Counted from the first letter of the stretch, positions 26,756 through 36,589 are shown. The stretch: DNA of 64,000 nt from Chryseobacterium sp. ISL-6 (GCF_018613715.1 NZ_JAGGPT010000001.1:919919-983918); one strand, 5' to 3'. The notes: generated by a model from the sequence alone, not told the origin. Translations and numbers: made by a program.

Positions 26756-29259
26756 CAGTTTTTCTGTGCAGATAAAAAGTTTAAAAATAAACGTGCCGCA
26801 CCAACATTTCCCGCAGGCAACTGTCTGAAAAATGCCAAAGGTGTATAAATAAAATTACCCTTACCATACTTAGCATATAAAGTTGATCCCTGCAGAGGCT
26901 CTTCATCTGAATCGTGCATTTCAAAAAGCGGTTCATAAGCCGAATCCCATTGAGCAGGGAAATAGGCGCCACGCTCCTGTACCCAACCATTAAAATCATC
27001 CGCAGTAATTTTGTTCGGAAAGTTCAGTAATTTATGATTGGGATTTAAAAACGTAACCGCAGCATTTTCTTCGGTAACCCTCTTATTTGTAATGCTGAAA
27101 TTGTACATCCCCAATTTATCAACTGCTGTATCCTGATTGGTGTTATACTGCATTACCAAATTACCCCCGCCTTTTACATAAGACCATAAAAAAGGCATCC
27201 AGCGACCCAACTTCTTCTCTGTGTTATTGGCACGAACACCAAGTATGATTGCATCATATTGCAATAGCTTGTTTTGATTAACTTTTCCGCCAGATTCATC
27301 TAGGTTTCCATAAAAATCTTCGTCTTTCAGGACTTCTACCTGAATACCTGCAATGCGTAGGAACTCAGGAATGAAATCGCCTGCACCTTCTATGTAACCA
27401 ACTTTTCTAACTTTCGACTGAATATCGCCTTTCATTACGATTACAGTTGCAGGCGCAAAATATTGTAATGACGGTAAATGCGGGTATTGAATTAACACCT
27501 TTTTTTTATTATAAGTTACTCCATCTGCAACATAATTTGCATCCAGTTGAAAACGATCCGAATGTATTGAGGCAAGCTTAGTTTTTGGAATAACGTAATC
27601 GACGGTAGTATCTTTTCCATTGATTGAACTTACATCAGTGCCGCCTAACCGTTCTCCGTTATACATCAGGTTCAGATTACCGTTACTGTATTGTTTGTTA
27701 GAATTAACCTTAAAATTTAAACTCAAATGTAAATCTTCATTTTCTTTGACCAAATAAAGGGGTTGTGTAAATTTCAGTTCCAGTGCAGGAACAATGCGTA
27801 AGGCTTCGACCACATCACCGCGCACAGGGTCTAATTTCTTGAAAGATAAAGGAAGTTTAACCTGAAACTTGTCCGAACCTATTCTTAAACCAAGTAAGAT
27901 ATTCAGTGGTGATTCTGCCTCAGGTAAACCGATTAAAGTATCATTTGTAACAGAGAAAGTTGCCGCATTCGTGGCTGGTCTTTCCAACCAGTAAGGTTCT
28001 GTGAGTGCTGCATCAGCAGGAATCTGAATTTTATGTTCAATAGTAATTAAAGAATCTTTTGATAGTTTTCTATTGAAGCTTTCTGACTTACTTAACCATT
28101 TTACATCTTCTAAAATAACAGGATTTAAAGTTCTTGAAATCAGATTCAACTTAAAATTGTAGTGATCTCCGGCAACAGCTTCAGCTTGATTGGTAACTGC
28201 CTCACCCATGAAGCCCACGCAGCTTAAAATGATATTATCGAGTGCTTTAATTTTATCCTTTTTTAGGTCTATATCATTTAGCGCCATAAACTTTTTTCGT
28301 AAAACAAGCAAAGCAGGTAAGCTAAGGTCTGGCTCGTTGAAATTGAAAGCGGAAATAATTTTATCTAATGATTGGTCAATATCAGCGTTTCCCTTTGTGG
28401 TCCATGTTTTAACTACCCCATCAAAAAGTGTTGCTTTTGCAGGTTCACCAATAACGTGAGTAAAATATTCGGTTCTGGTCCCGGCCACAGACTGTGTTCC
28501 TGCACCCTGGCTTTTATGTAAACTTCTGCTTAATCCTGCCAATTCACCATAGCCCATTCCCAGTTGCGCATCATATTGCCCAACGGTAACTTTCAGTTGA
28601 TTTTCAGCTGTCGTATTGACTGCACCAAAGCGGAAAGTATTCCATAATACGCGTTTGGGTTGCCATACATTAACATATTTTAGTTGATCTGGAAAAGCAG
28701 TTTTATCGCCTGCCAGCTTAAAAGCTTTTTCTGCAACCACAGCCGAAGCCGCATGTTGTCCGTGGCCTGCCGCTGCAGTAGGTGGAAAACGACAAATGAT
28801 AACATCAGGACGGAATTTGCGGATTGCCCAAACTACATCCGCTGTAATGCTGTCTGCATCCCATTGTTTAAAGGTATCAGTAGTATTTTTAGAGAACCCG
28901 AAATCAATCGCCCGGGTAAAAAACTGTTGGGCGCCGTCTAACTTTCTTGCTTCCAAGAGCTCATGCGTTCTGATTAAACCCAATGCAGCACCCTGCTCTG
29001 TGCCTAATAAATTCTGACCACCATCACCTCTGGTTAAAGACAAATAGCCCGTTTCTACATTTTGGTCGTTTATTAGCCAGGAGAGTAATCCTGTATTTTC
29101 ATCATCGGGATGAGCAGCAAGATATAAAACTTTAGGTAAGTGTTTAAGTGTCTTAAGTTCGCGGTAAATTTCAGATGATTTTGAAGGCCGAACCTGTTGG
29201 GCCGAACAAAAAATCGTATAAAAGCCAAGAATAAATACAGTGCTTACTTTTTTGAACAT
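26755..29259 (-). CDS. Large PIG-L (LmbE-like) deacetylase, secreted
   Basis: An 834-residue protein with a signal peptide (about 1-20, ending FCSAQ). Residues ~38-260 form a PIG-L zinc-dependent de-N-acetylase: the metal motif AAHPDDE is near 48, and a second metal-type histidine motif GHGQHAAS is near 165. PIG-L enzymes remove acetyl from N-acetylglucosamine-containing compounds. About 570 further residues follow: beta-rich modules, then a C-terminal Rossmann-like region near 600-830 (YDAIILGVRANNTEKKLGRW, GGNLVMQYNTNQD, YGKGNFIYTPLAFFRQL) reminiscent of glutamine-amidotransferase-like or ThuA-type folds. It is the first gene of the operon with the small peptide, symporter and DUF2911. Substrate unknown. 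Confidence 0.87.
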   Translation of the reverse strand: MFKKVSTVFILGFYTIFCSAQQVRPSKSSEIYRELKTLKHLPKVLYLAAHPDDENTGLLSWLINDQNVETGYLSLTRGDGGQNLLGTEQGAALGLIRTHELLEARKLDGAQQFFTRAIDFGFSKNTTDTFKQWDADSITADVVWAIRKFRPDVIICRFPPTAAAGHGQHAASAVVAEKAFKLAGDKTAFPDQLKYVNVWQPKRVLWNTFRFGAVNTTAENQLKVTVGQYDAQLGMGYGELAGLSRSLHKSQGAGTQSVAGTRTEYFTHVIGEPAKATLFDGVVKTWTTKGNADIDQSLDKIISAFNFNEPDLSLPALLVLRKKFMALNDIDLKKDKIKALDNIILSCVGFMGEAVTNQAEAVAGDHYNFKLNLISRTLNPVILEDVKWLSKSESFNRKLSKDSLITIEHKIQIPADAALTEPYWLERPATNAATFSVTNDTLIGLPEAESPLNILLGLRIGSDKFQVKLPLSFKKLDPVRGDVVEALRIVPALELKFTQPLYLVKENEDLHLSLNFKVNSNKQYSNGNLNLMYNGERLGGTDVSSINGKDTTVDYVIPKTKLASIHSDRFQLDANYVADGVTYNKKKVLIQYPHLPSLQYFAPATVIVMKGDIQSKVRKVGYIEGAGDFIPEFLRIAGIQVEVLKDEDFYGNLDESGGKVNQNKLLQYDAIILGVRANNTEKKLGRWMPFLWSYVKGGGNLVMQYNTNQDTAVDKLGMYNFSITNKRVTEENAAVTFLNPNHKLLNFPNKITADDFNGWVQERGAYFPAQWDSAYEPLFEMHDSDEEPLQGSTLYAKYGKGNFIYTPLAFFRQLPAGNVGAARLFLNFLSAQKN

Positions 29260-29278
29260 TTTAATTTGCTTTGCAGGG

Positions 29279-29307
29279 CAAATATAAGTAAATCATCTTT
29301 CTTTCAA
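29279..29307 (-). promoter_or_regulatory. Promoter of the PIG-L operon
   Basis: Reading leftward, TTG (29305-29307) is followed after 18 bases by a perfect TATATTTG (29279-29286). This matches the flavobacterial -33/-7 consensus and leaves a leader of about 15 bases before the ATG at 29259. Confidence 0.7.
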
Positions 29308-29571
29308 CCTTAACATCTAAGAGCTTCTCATTTTCTTTTTGTGGGAGATTTTTTCGATACTCCATCCACGCTGATTCTAATGTAAATCAACTTTTTCAAT
29401 TGTAATTTGTTTTGGAACTTTTAAGAAAGAAATTCAGCCCGTACCTTTACTCTAACAATAATTAACGTTTTAAGGGTTACAATATGTTTCGCGATCTAAA
29501 GCTATAAGCTAAAATTTGTTTTTGCTTTTGATAACATACAGTTATTGTTACAAAATCTTTTATTACGTTGT
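29287..29571. other. Non-coding gap between PIG-L operon and epoxide hydrolase
   Basis: With the promoter element at 29279-29307 this forms a 312-bp gene-free stretch. No coding frame or strong hairpin was found in the remainder. Confidence 0.45.
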
Positions 29572-30819
29572 TTAGCTCAATTTTGAGAAAAAATCTGTAA
29601 TATCTTCAGAAAGTAATTCCGGTTGTTCCACTGCAGCAAAGTGCCCACCAGCAAACATTGTTGTCCAAGATCGGATATTAAAACCTCTTTCAATATATGA
29701 CCGGGGTGGAGTGGGCAATTCTTTTGGAAATTTAGCAAAGCCAACTGGTATCGTTACGAACTCATTCTTTTTAAATACTAGTGGTTTTTTGCTGTTTTCT
29801 TTATAAATCCGCATAGAGGAATGTATGGTTTGTGTTATCCAGTATAACGTGATATTGGCAAGCAGCTCATCTTTGGTAAAACTATTTTCAATATTTCCAT
29901 TATTATCACTCCAGCCCTTAAATTTTTCAATGATCCATGCACATAATCCAACAGGAGAATCATTTAGCCCGTATGCAACTGTCAGTGGTTTCGTAGCATG
30001 TATATAAGCATATGCCCCTTCCCTGGCAGACCAATCAGCTGCGGTCTTCTGAAAAGCTAATACTTCTTCAGAAAGCTGTTCACCATCTGCTATATAGGGC
30101 TTATAAGAACCAGAGATATAGTTGAGGTGCAAACCAATAATATGAGATGGATATTTTAAAGACAACCATGTGCTGATCCCAGAACCTATATCACCACCTT
30201 GTGCTCCATAACGTTGATACCCAAGTTCCATCATTAACTGATGCCAAATGTCGGCAACAAACTCACTGTTGCAACCGGGATCAGTAATTTTACCAGAAAA
30301 GCCAAATCCCGGAACAGACGGGATAACTAAGTCAAAAGAAAAATAAGGATCTTCAGTCAATAGAGGTATAAGTTTCATCATTTCCAGAAATGATCCTGGC
30401 CATCCATGGGTAATTATCAATGGTACTGATCGTTTACCCTTTCCTTTAATATGCATAAAATGAATCTGATATCCATCAATATCAGCCATGAAATTGGGAT
30501 AAGAATTGATTTCAGTTTCAACTTTTCGCCAGTCAAATGTTTCCTGCCAATATGTTGTCAATTCTTTCAAATAAGAAAGATCAGTACCATAATTCCAATC
30601 GGATCCTGTTATCTGATCAGGCCATCTGGTTAGATTTAACCTTAATTTTAGATCGTCCAGAACTTGTTGTGGAACCTTGACTGAAAATGGTTTAATCATA
30701 TTGCTAGGTGTTGGCATCTCCATAAATGAATGATTTATTTTTGTGATTAAAGGTAACGAAATACCCATTAAAGCTAAACTGCTCTTTTTAATTAATTCTC
30801 GTCTGGTTAGAAGATTCAT
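29572..30819 (-). CDS. Epoxide hydrolase-like alpha/beta hydrolase (EHN family)
   Basis: A 415-residue protein. The N-terminus (RRELIKKSSLALMGISLPL) is Tat-like with paired arginines followed by a hydrophobic stretch, so export of the folded protein is plausible. Residues ~45-150 form the epoxide-hydrolase N-terminal (EHN) domain (RLNLTRWPD, YLKELTTYWQETFDWRKVE). The hydrolase core shows the oxyanion motif HGWPGS near 138, the nucleophile elbow QGGDIGSG near 204 with Asp as nucleophile, and the late catalytic His in FAGGHFAAVEQP near 394. An Asp rather than Ser nucleophile supports epoxide hydrolysis. Its neighbour is a metallo-hydrolase on the same strand, 235 bp upstream. The physiological substrate is unknown. 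Confidence 0.9.
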   Translation of the reverse strand: MNLLTRRELIKKSSLALMGISLPLITKINHSFMEMPTPSNMIKPFSVKVPQQVLDDLKLRLNLTRWPDQITGSDWNYGTDLSYLKELTTYWQETFDWRKVETEINSYPNFMADIDGYQIHFMHIKGKGKRSVPLIITHGWPGSFLEMMKLIPLLTEDPYFSFDLVIPSVPGFGFSGKITDPGCNSEFVADIWHQLMMELGYQRYGAQGGDIGSGISTWLSLKYPSHIIGLHLNYISGSYKPYIADGEQLSEEVLAFQKTAADWSAREGAYAYIHATKPLTVAYGLNDSPVGLCAWIIEKFKGWSDNNGNIENSFTKDELLANITLYWITQTIHSSMRIYKENSKKPLVFKKNEFVTIPVGFAKFPKELPTPPRSYIERGFNIRSWTTMFAGGHFAAVEQPELLSEDITDFFSKLS

Positions 30820-31054
30820 TGTTATAAATTTAATCAGAAATTGCTAGTTTTCAACCGTAACCCTTCCCCTAAAAGCCGTAGCGGTGTCAATTAGAAATCC
30901 CCAATGATTACTTGATAAAAAATTGATAATCTGAACTTTAATTTGATCCCCAATTTTTAAAGTTTACATACCTATTGAATAGTCCCTGGGTCAATTTATT
31001 CGGATGATTTTGCAGCTTCAAGAATCAACTGGGCTACCTTGAGGCATTTTCTGA

Positions 31055-31876
31055 TTATTTTAAAAGTTCAAACCAATCACCAGGTTCTTTAATCATAATA
31101 CCTGTATCTAGATCCGCTAAGCTGGCACTCAATCGCTCTAATGCATGTGGAGTCTCGATATAGATAGGTGGTTGATGCATGGTACCATAATGTATTGGAA
31201 CCACAAAGTCAGCTCTAAGGATATTTGCAGCTGCAGCAGCCTGTTCCGGAGTCATTACAGCTTCAACGGGACTCATTGGCCTAAGTGATGGAAAATCTAC
31301 AATTGGCGCATTTATCGGTAGGAATGCAATATTGAAGGGACCAAATCTGTGAAAAATTTTCCACCAAAAGCCATGATACAAGGTATCTCCGGCATGAAAA
31401 ATTCTAAATCCTCCAAACTCTACAATCCAGCTCAACTGAGGATCTCCGAAACCATCAACAGCAGGCACCGAAAAAATCCGATATGGCCCGACTTTTCTTT
31501 CTTCCCACTCTCTGACTATTTCAGTCCTGAGCTCATATTTTTTAAGTTCGATCTCGGCATCCTTCGTCAATACCATATCCGCATCGCTCCCTCTAGCCTC
31601 AATTGGCCTAAAAACTATCGCATCTTTGCTAAGTGCCACACTTAATGCTTTAGGATCTGCGTGGTCACTGTGTAAATGTGTTAATAACGCGACTGAGGCC
31701 ACGCCAGTTTTAGAAGATGCCAAAAATTGCTCCTCAGGATTGCGTATCACAGCCAACGGCGAAATATCCTGAACATAGTCTATCAAAAGTGTTTCTCCTG
31801 CACATTCGATTTCCACCCCGGCCCACCCCAGCCTACGCATCCTAACTTTTTCTTTATTATCCATAATTTTTCTCAT
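31055..31876 (-). CDS. Metallo-beta-lactamase-fold hydrolase (UlaG/NAPE-PLD-like)
   Basis: A 273-residue cytoplasmic protein (no signal peptide); a start four codons later at 31864 is equally possible. The binuclear zinc motif T-HLHSDHAD is near residue 68, with a further metal ligand region in FHAGDTLYHG near 165 and VPIHYGTMHQPP near 240. The opening WAGVEIECAGETLLIDYVQD is typical of the family branch containing UlaG and NAPE-PLD-like proteins, which hydrolyse phosphodiesters or lactones. The AraC-type regulator upstream on the same strand (112 bp) probably controls it. Exact substrate unknown. Confidence 0.82.
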   Translation of the reverse strand: MRKIMDNKEKVRMRRLGWAGVEIECAGETLLIDYVQDISPLAVIRNPEEQFLASSKTGVASVALLTHLHSDHADPKALSVALSKDAIVFRPIEARGSDADMVLTKDAEIELKKYELRTEIVREWEERKVGPYRIFSVPAVDGFGDPQLSWIVEFGGFRIFHAGDTLYHGFWWKIFHRFGPFNIAFLPINAPIVDFPSLRPMSPVEAVMTPEQAAAAANILRADFVVPIHYGTMHQPPIYIETPHALERLSASLADLDTGIMIKEPGDWFELLK

Positions 31877-31988
31877 TTTTTATTGACAAGACAAATGTGC
31901 AAGTAAAAAAGAGACCATTGATAGGCAAATGTTCCTTAACAGTTAGCAATTCTTCCTGCGCTGGGTAAAGAGGAATACTATAGTAATT

Positions 31989-32834
31989 TTAGTGGGACTT
32001 CTGCTGCGATGCAAATTTATCACGATATTGAATGGGAGATATACCTTCTCTATTACGAAAAAACCGACTAAATGTCTGAATATCATTGTAGCCTAATTGA
32101 TAAGCAATTTCCTTGATTGAAGAATTGCTGTAGTTGATCTGCCTTCTGGCATGAATCATAATCCTATCATGAATAATTTCACGAGGAGTACGTTTTAAGA
32201 CCGTTGAAAATAAATTGGCCAGTGTTTTTGGTGACTTGTTTAATTTTGATGCATAAAAAGCAACGTCATGATGTTTGAAAAAGTAGGAATCGACCAGATA
32301 GTTAAATTCCCTGATGATATCCAATTGCTTTTTCTCCAAGCTTTTTAAATAAGTGGATTTACTTAAAATCCTAACAGAGAGAATTAGCATTCTCTTAAGC
32401 ATTGTTTCCAACATTTCTTTTTTCAGGAGATTTTCCTTTTGCATTTCTTTACAGAAAATTTTCCATGAGATCTCAAAATCTTCGGCTTCACTTTCATTTA
32501 AAACCAACCTTGGAACGTGTGTTGTACTATAAAACAACAGACCTTTGCTCCCTACTTGGCTATCCTGATCAATCATGCAAAAAAAAGATTTATTGAACCT
32601 AATCATGCGGGCGCTAAAGAGTTGTACATGATCAATTTTGTGAAATTCAGTTAAAAAGATAATCTCATTTCTTGAAAATTGATAGGGAACATTATCAATG
32701 GTTATTGCTAAACTGTCTGCCGTATTCCAGATAAAAGTCTTGTCCATTTTCTGAGCATGAAAAACACTATCCTGATTTTCACTATCAAGTTCAGTAAGAC
32801 TGAGAAACTCCTTCGAGTCATTTTCGAAAACCAT
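31989..32834 (-). CDS. AraC-family transcriptional regulator
   Basis: A 281-residue cytoplasmic regulator. The N-terminal ~150 residues hold an AraC-type cupin-like sensing part (IDNVPYQFSRNEIIFLTEFH, IRFNKSFFCMIDQDSQVG). The C-terminal DNA-binding domain spans about 180-275: FKHHDVAFYASKLNKSPKTL, then TPREIIHDRIMIHARRQI, and the signature IKEIAYQLGYNDIQTFSRFF, RNREGISPIQYR. It lies upstream of and in the same direction as the metallo-hydrolase and epoxide hydrolase genes, so it may control that group. The inducer is unknown. Confidence 0.88.
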   Translation of the reverse strand: MVFENDSKEFLSLTELDSENQDSVFHAQKMDKTFIWNTADSLAITIDNVPYQFSRNEIIFLTEFHKIDHVQLFSARMIRFNKSFFCMIDQDSQVGSKGLLFYSTTHVPRLVLNESEAEDFEISWKIFCKEMQKENLLKKEMLETMLKRMLILSVRILSKSTYLKSLEKKQLDIIREFNYLVDSYFFKHHDVAFYASKLNKSPKTLANLFSTVLKRTPREIIHDRIMIHARRQINYSNSSIKEIAYQLGYNDIQTFSRFFRNREGISPIQYRDKFASQQKSH

Positions 32835-33451
32835 GGTTAAATATATAGCTCCGCTTTTGAAAGCGCCAGATATCCTAAGGTAATTGTTTTGTCCTTAAAA
32901 AAACTTCCATGATTACATTTTACATACCTTTTCATAAACTAAAGTTTTAACAAATATATTAAAAATGAAAATTGAATATGAAGTGATTTAAACTTATTCT
33001 TCAAATAAGAAAGGGATGTCGTAATTTGTATTGCAAAACATAATCATTTCAAAATCACTCCCATGTACAGTATACTTGACAAAGATATAAACTAAAATTG
33101 CTCTTGAATTATTTAACTATGATGAAATTAAACCTGACCGTTGTTTACATCTCGACCAAAGTATTATCCAGGAACATTACATAATGTTCCATTACTTACA
33201 GGAAAAAAATCTTTTGGATGAATTTTAAAATTTTTTCCTTTTTTCATAAATTTGAATTATAGATGTCAAATAGTTATTTTAATGGATTTTTGTTAAATCG
33301 AATTGTATAAAATAAACATCATTCTTACCAATAAAATCCAAAACTTAGATATACATCTCTAAGCTTTGGATACTGTTTGATCACCCCTATTGTCCTTTCA
33401 GACACTAAGGGAAAAAGAGGTTATAGTGTAAATTAAGTATTTAAGTTTATA
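32835..33451. other. 617-bp gap holding copy 1 of a duplicated segment
   Basis: The left part is the upstream region of the AraC regulator. From 33113 to about 33332 it contains a segment present again at 37519-37764 (listed as a repeat). The remainder is AT-rich and lacks a recognisable gene. Confidence 0.6.
33113..33332 (+). repeat. Duplicated segment, copy 1
   Basis: About 220 bases nearly identical to 37519-37764. Read on the plus strand it contains an uninterrupted tail of a reading frame (NYDEIKPDRCLHLDQSII, then QEHYIMFHYLQEKN, ending LLDEF and stop) without a start. It includes a perfect stem GGAACATT/AATGTTCC at 33171-33190. It lies between the AraC regulator and the first terpene synthase. 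Copy 2 differs by scattered substitutions and a 24-bp insertion. Confidence 0.85.
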
Positions 33452-34438
33452 TTATTTATTAATTTCAGGCCAGGCAAAGCCTACTCCTCCATGCTGGTAT
33501 CTTTCTGTCTCCAAATAAAAAGAATTTACACCCTGCAGACCAACTCCTGCATAATAAACAAATTTATCTACATACTCCTGATATTCACCAAACTCACGAT
33601 ACTCAGCATGTAAGGCGAGTGCAGCTGCCAATTCTTCATTATGAATACGAAATGCCTCTGCACAGGCATCCTCCAGTGAAAAATTATATTCTTGTTGCAG
33701 TACAAAAACCAGGTTAAAAACTTCCGTTCCCTTCGCCATTTCTTTTGGTAGGGAATGAATGTCGTTTTGCCAAGCGACAACTAGGGTCATATGAGATATC
33801 ATCTTTTGAAAGACAATATGCTCAAAAATATGTTCTGGCAGTACAAGTCCCGATTCAATTTCACCAAAAATCAGATATGGACGCATAAGAACAGAATACT
33901 CACGAATGGTTTTGAAAAGAGTGAGAGACGGTGGACGCTGCGCTATTTTGTAAGGATATTCCAATTCGATTCCGTATCTGAAGGATTGATAGAAATAGTA
34001 AATAAAACGCTCAACCCACATATCAGGCATCAATGCACGGAATTCATCCCTTATCAAAGCCATATGTTGATAGAGTGCATTTTCTTCCTGCCTTGGTTGC
34101 GCTCCCTTAAGAATATCTACACAACGAATCCGTAACTGTTGGATTTCCTCTAGGGAAGAATGCTCCACCTGATCATCAAGAGCGACATACTGGAGCATGA
34201 ACCTATTACAGGGAATACTCTGCTCATAGGTTAAATCAGGCCACATACGTGCAGTACACATATGGAGCTTCATTTTTTTGTATATTTTCCGCTGTTTTTC
34301 TGTCAGAAAAGTATAGTCATTATCAATCCATCCATCCATATCTTTCCCCATTTGTTCTGCATGAGGATTGATAAGATCAGGCCAGGGATAATGGCCAAGA
34401 GGCAGGTAATCTTTTGAATTATATTCTTCGGGTTTCAT
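33452..34438 (-). CDS. Class I terpene synthase 1
   Basis: A 328-residue cytoplasmic protein without signal peptide, the size of bacterial single-domain terpene cyclases. The Asp-rich Mg-binding motif is DDQVE at residues 88-92 (DDxxE form). The second metal motif (NSE triad) is canonical, NDIHSLPKE at 225-233, with Asn225, Ser229 and Glu233. A late RY pair (ETERYQHGG near 318) fits the usual C-terminal RY. These motifs indicate ionisation of a prenyl diphosphate, most often farnesyl or geranyl diphosphate, followed by cyclisation. It is the second gene of a tandem with terpene synthase 2, 59 bp apart, so co-transcribed. The product cannot be predicted from motifs. Confidence 0.88.
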   Translation of the reverse strand: MKPEEYNSKDYLPLGHYPWPDLINPHAEQMGKDMDGWIDNDYTFLTEKQRKIYKKMKLHMCTARMWPDLTYEQSIPCNRFMLQYVALDDQVEHSSLEEIQQLRIRCVDILKGAQPRQEENALYQHMALIRDEFRALMPDMWVERFIYYFYQSFRYGIELEYPYKIAQRPPSLTLFKTIREYSVLMRPYLIFGEIESGLVLPEHIFEHIVFQKMISHMTLVVAWQNDIHSLPKEMAKGTEVFNLVFVLQQEYNFSLEDACAEAFRIHNEELAAALALHAEYREFGEYQEYVDKFVYYAGVGLQGVNSFYLETERYQHGGVGFAWPEINK

Positions 34439-34497
34439 TTTGTTTAAGTTTTAATTTTTGTAATATCATAGAATGGTCCTGGTTTATTCTTGTCGGC

Positions 34498-35514
34498 TTA
34501 TCGCATCTGGTTCAGTTTTTCTTTGAGTTCAGCTGCATCTGGAAATTCCATTCCGTTATAACGATCCAGCTTCGTAGAGATGTTTTTCCATCCACTCAGA
34601 ACCATACTCATGTAATGCACCCAGTTGACAACAGCGTCTTGCCATATTCCAAAATCAGGAAGGGAGGACTGAAGTGCTATAAACTCTTTCAGGTCTTCAT
34701 TATGAAGGCGAAGATCCTCGAGGCACGCTTCTTTCAGAGACATCTGATTCTCATGTTGGAGTACTTTTACAATATTGTAATAAATACTGTCGGTGGCCTC
34801 GTCTTTTAATACAGATTGTACTTCATTGAAAAAAGTAACCAGGTGACACGCCAATGTCTGTAAGCGAATGATCACCGGATGCTCATGTATTTCTGGGGGC
34901 AGAACAACACCCGTTTCTATTTCTGTAAGCTGGAGAAAGGGATATAGGCAGATTGAATTTTCACGCAGAGCAATACATTCCGTTACCGTGGGATAGGTTT
35001 TGTTTTTCTTATACCTTAGCTCAGCTTCTAATCCATTAAAATACCTGCTGATCATTTTTGTGAAGCGGAAAACTGATTCCTGTGGAATAAACTGTAAAAG
35101 TTCCTCTCTTAATGATGCCAGCATAGGACCTAAAGGTATTCCTGAATCTTCGGCGGTTATCTCACCGTTCAGTATCGCAATCGATTGGGCATGCACATGT
35201 CCTATGTCATCGGGCTCGCTTTCTTCGTAAAGATCATCATTGTACAACGTCCATAGCATTAGCCGGCATATGGGTTTAAACCGGTCTGGAGATGCGGTAG
35301 GAAACCATTGAGCAGCAATATGTGCCGTTTTCGTTTTTTTGTACTTTTTCCGAAGATCAGGGTTCTGCTGATAAAGCCACAGATACTCCCCGTCAATCCA
35401 TTGATTTTCTGTAAGTTCCTGTAACTGTTCGGCGTTGGGGTTTTTTAATGTAGGGAAGGGGTACCTGAACTGTTTGCGTAGCAGTTCAAGGGTACTGAAA
35501 TTTTCAGTGCTCAT
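34498..35514 (-). CDS. Class I terpene synthase 2 with altered metal motif
   Basis: A 338-residue paralogous class I terpene cyclase. The Asp-rich motif is NDDLYEE with DDLYE at 93-97. The second motif is unusual: NEVQSVLKD at 230-238, so the NSE triad has Asn230 and Ser234 but Asp238 in place of the usual Glu, and Glu231 in place of the usual Asp. A C-terminal RY (DRYNGMEF near 320) is present. The altered triad may change metal binding or product, or the enzyme may have a different role; it is conserved in a decayed paralog fragment at 37771-37954, so it is not a sequencing error. It is the first gene of the tandem pair. Confidence 0.85.
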   Translation of the reverse strand: MSTENFSTLELLRKQFRYPFPTLKNPNAEQLQELTENQWIDGEYLWLYQQNPDLRKKYKKTKTAHIAAQWFPTASPDRFKPICRLMLWTLYNDDLYEESEPDDIGHVHAQSIAILNGEITAEDSGIPLGPMLASLREELLQFIPQESVFRFTKMISRYFNGLEAELRYKKNKTYPTVTECIALRENSICLYPFLQLTEIETGVVLPPEIHEHPVIIRLQTLACHLVTFFNEVQSVLKDEATDSIYYNIVKVLQHENQMSLKEACLEDLRLHNEDLKEFIALQSSLPDFGIWQDAVVNWVHYMSMVLSGWKNISTKLDRYNGMEFPDAAELKEKLNQMR

Positions 35515-35978
35515 TTTGTGATGTTTTTTGGTTTTTAGTTTGAGACTAATATATAATTAAATTTAATTACACAAGTAATTTATTTCACATAATATTGATA
35601 TTTAACATCATTATATTCTAATATTACATTATTAATGCATGATTACGTACACATAATAAATGTAATTGTAGTATAAAATTTTAAATGTATTTGCTTGTTT
35701 TTAGTGATTTTCGCATCTTTTTTTAGCTAAAAAACTTTGAAAGAAGAGTTCTAGATTTAAAGTCCTGCAACGGGGCTTTATTAATTTGCTTTATAGTTTT
35801 CTACTATGAATAAATCAAACTTTGGATATTTGGTAGATATTTTTTCAATTATTATTTTTATATAGATCCAATTTAACCCACCAAGTCCCGCATCAGCTTT
35901 TTTGTTTAAAATCAGAATAAAAAAAGATGGGTGATCGAAAAATAATTAATTTTAATAAACTAAACTGGCAATTACATT
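35515..35978. other. Divergent promoter region of the terpene synthases
   Basis: A very AT-rich 464-bp region between terpene synthase 2 and a small membrane-protein gene. A hairpin-like TAAAGTCC ... GGGGCTTTA lies near 35758-35780. No coding sequence is seen; it should contain both promoters. Confidence 0.45.
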
Positions 35979-36467
35979 ATGCATGATCAGCTTTACGAAA
36001 ACGCAAATAATTTATACACCACTGTTCTTCTGCCTTTAACGGAAAAAGACAAACTAGTAATTGAAAAGACGATAAAAAATCATTACCAGATAAATGTTCT
36101 GTTACTGCCGCTGTTAGTCTTAATTTATTTTTGGGGATTAGTGTATTTTCTCATTTTCCTTGCTGTCGTCCTTGCCTATAATATTTCTGCTTTTTACAGT
36201 ATTAATAAACATGAAGTCTCATTAAATAATCAAAAAACTGTATTAACAGGTAAAATCACCCGAAAGGAGCCTCCTGGAGAGGAAATGATCTTTTTTTTCG
36301 GTCCGGAGAGATTTGATGTCACGTATGCAAATATCACATACCCTGTTGAAGTCGGTGATACAATTTCTCTTCATTATTCGCAGTTCAGTAGTAAACGAAG
36401 AGGCATTCTTCTCAGTGTGGAAAAAGAAAATTATCCAATCAGCTATGCAATGCTTGTTAAACCTTAG
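35979..36467 (+). CDS. Uncharacterised membrane protein
   Basis: A 162-residue protein. A hydrophilic helix of about 38 residues is followed by two close membrane helices near 39-75 (INVLLLPLLVLIYFWGLVYF, LIFLAVVLAYNISAFY). A cytoplasmic-type beta-rich tail follows, with QKTVLTGKITRKEPPGEEMI and VEVGDTISLHYSQFSS. The tail pattern (VxLTGxIxxK ... VxVGDxIxLHY) is like small beta-barrel membrane-associated domains, but I cannot assign a family. It is divergent from the terpene synthases; a functional link is not shown. Confidence 0.55.
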   Translation: MHDQLYENANNLYTTVLLPLTEKDKLVIEKTIKNHYQINVLLLPLLVLIYFWGLVYFLIFLAVVLAYNISAFYSINKHEVSLNNQKTVLTGKITRKEPPGEEMIFFFGPERFDVTYANITYPVEVGDTISLHYSQFSSKRRGILLSVEKENYPISYAMLVKP

Positions 36468-36589
36468 TTATTTCAACTAACAAGAGATTTAACACAATAA
36501 ATTAATTCCGAAAATCAGCAACCAACCGCTGCCTGTAAGCCGGAGTATTTAATATTTGTTTTTGTCAATTATTTTCACTATATTGATAT

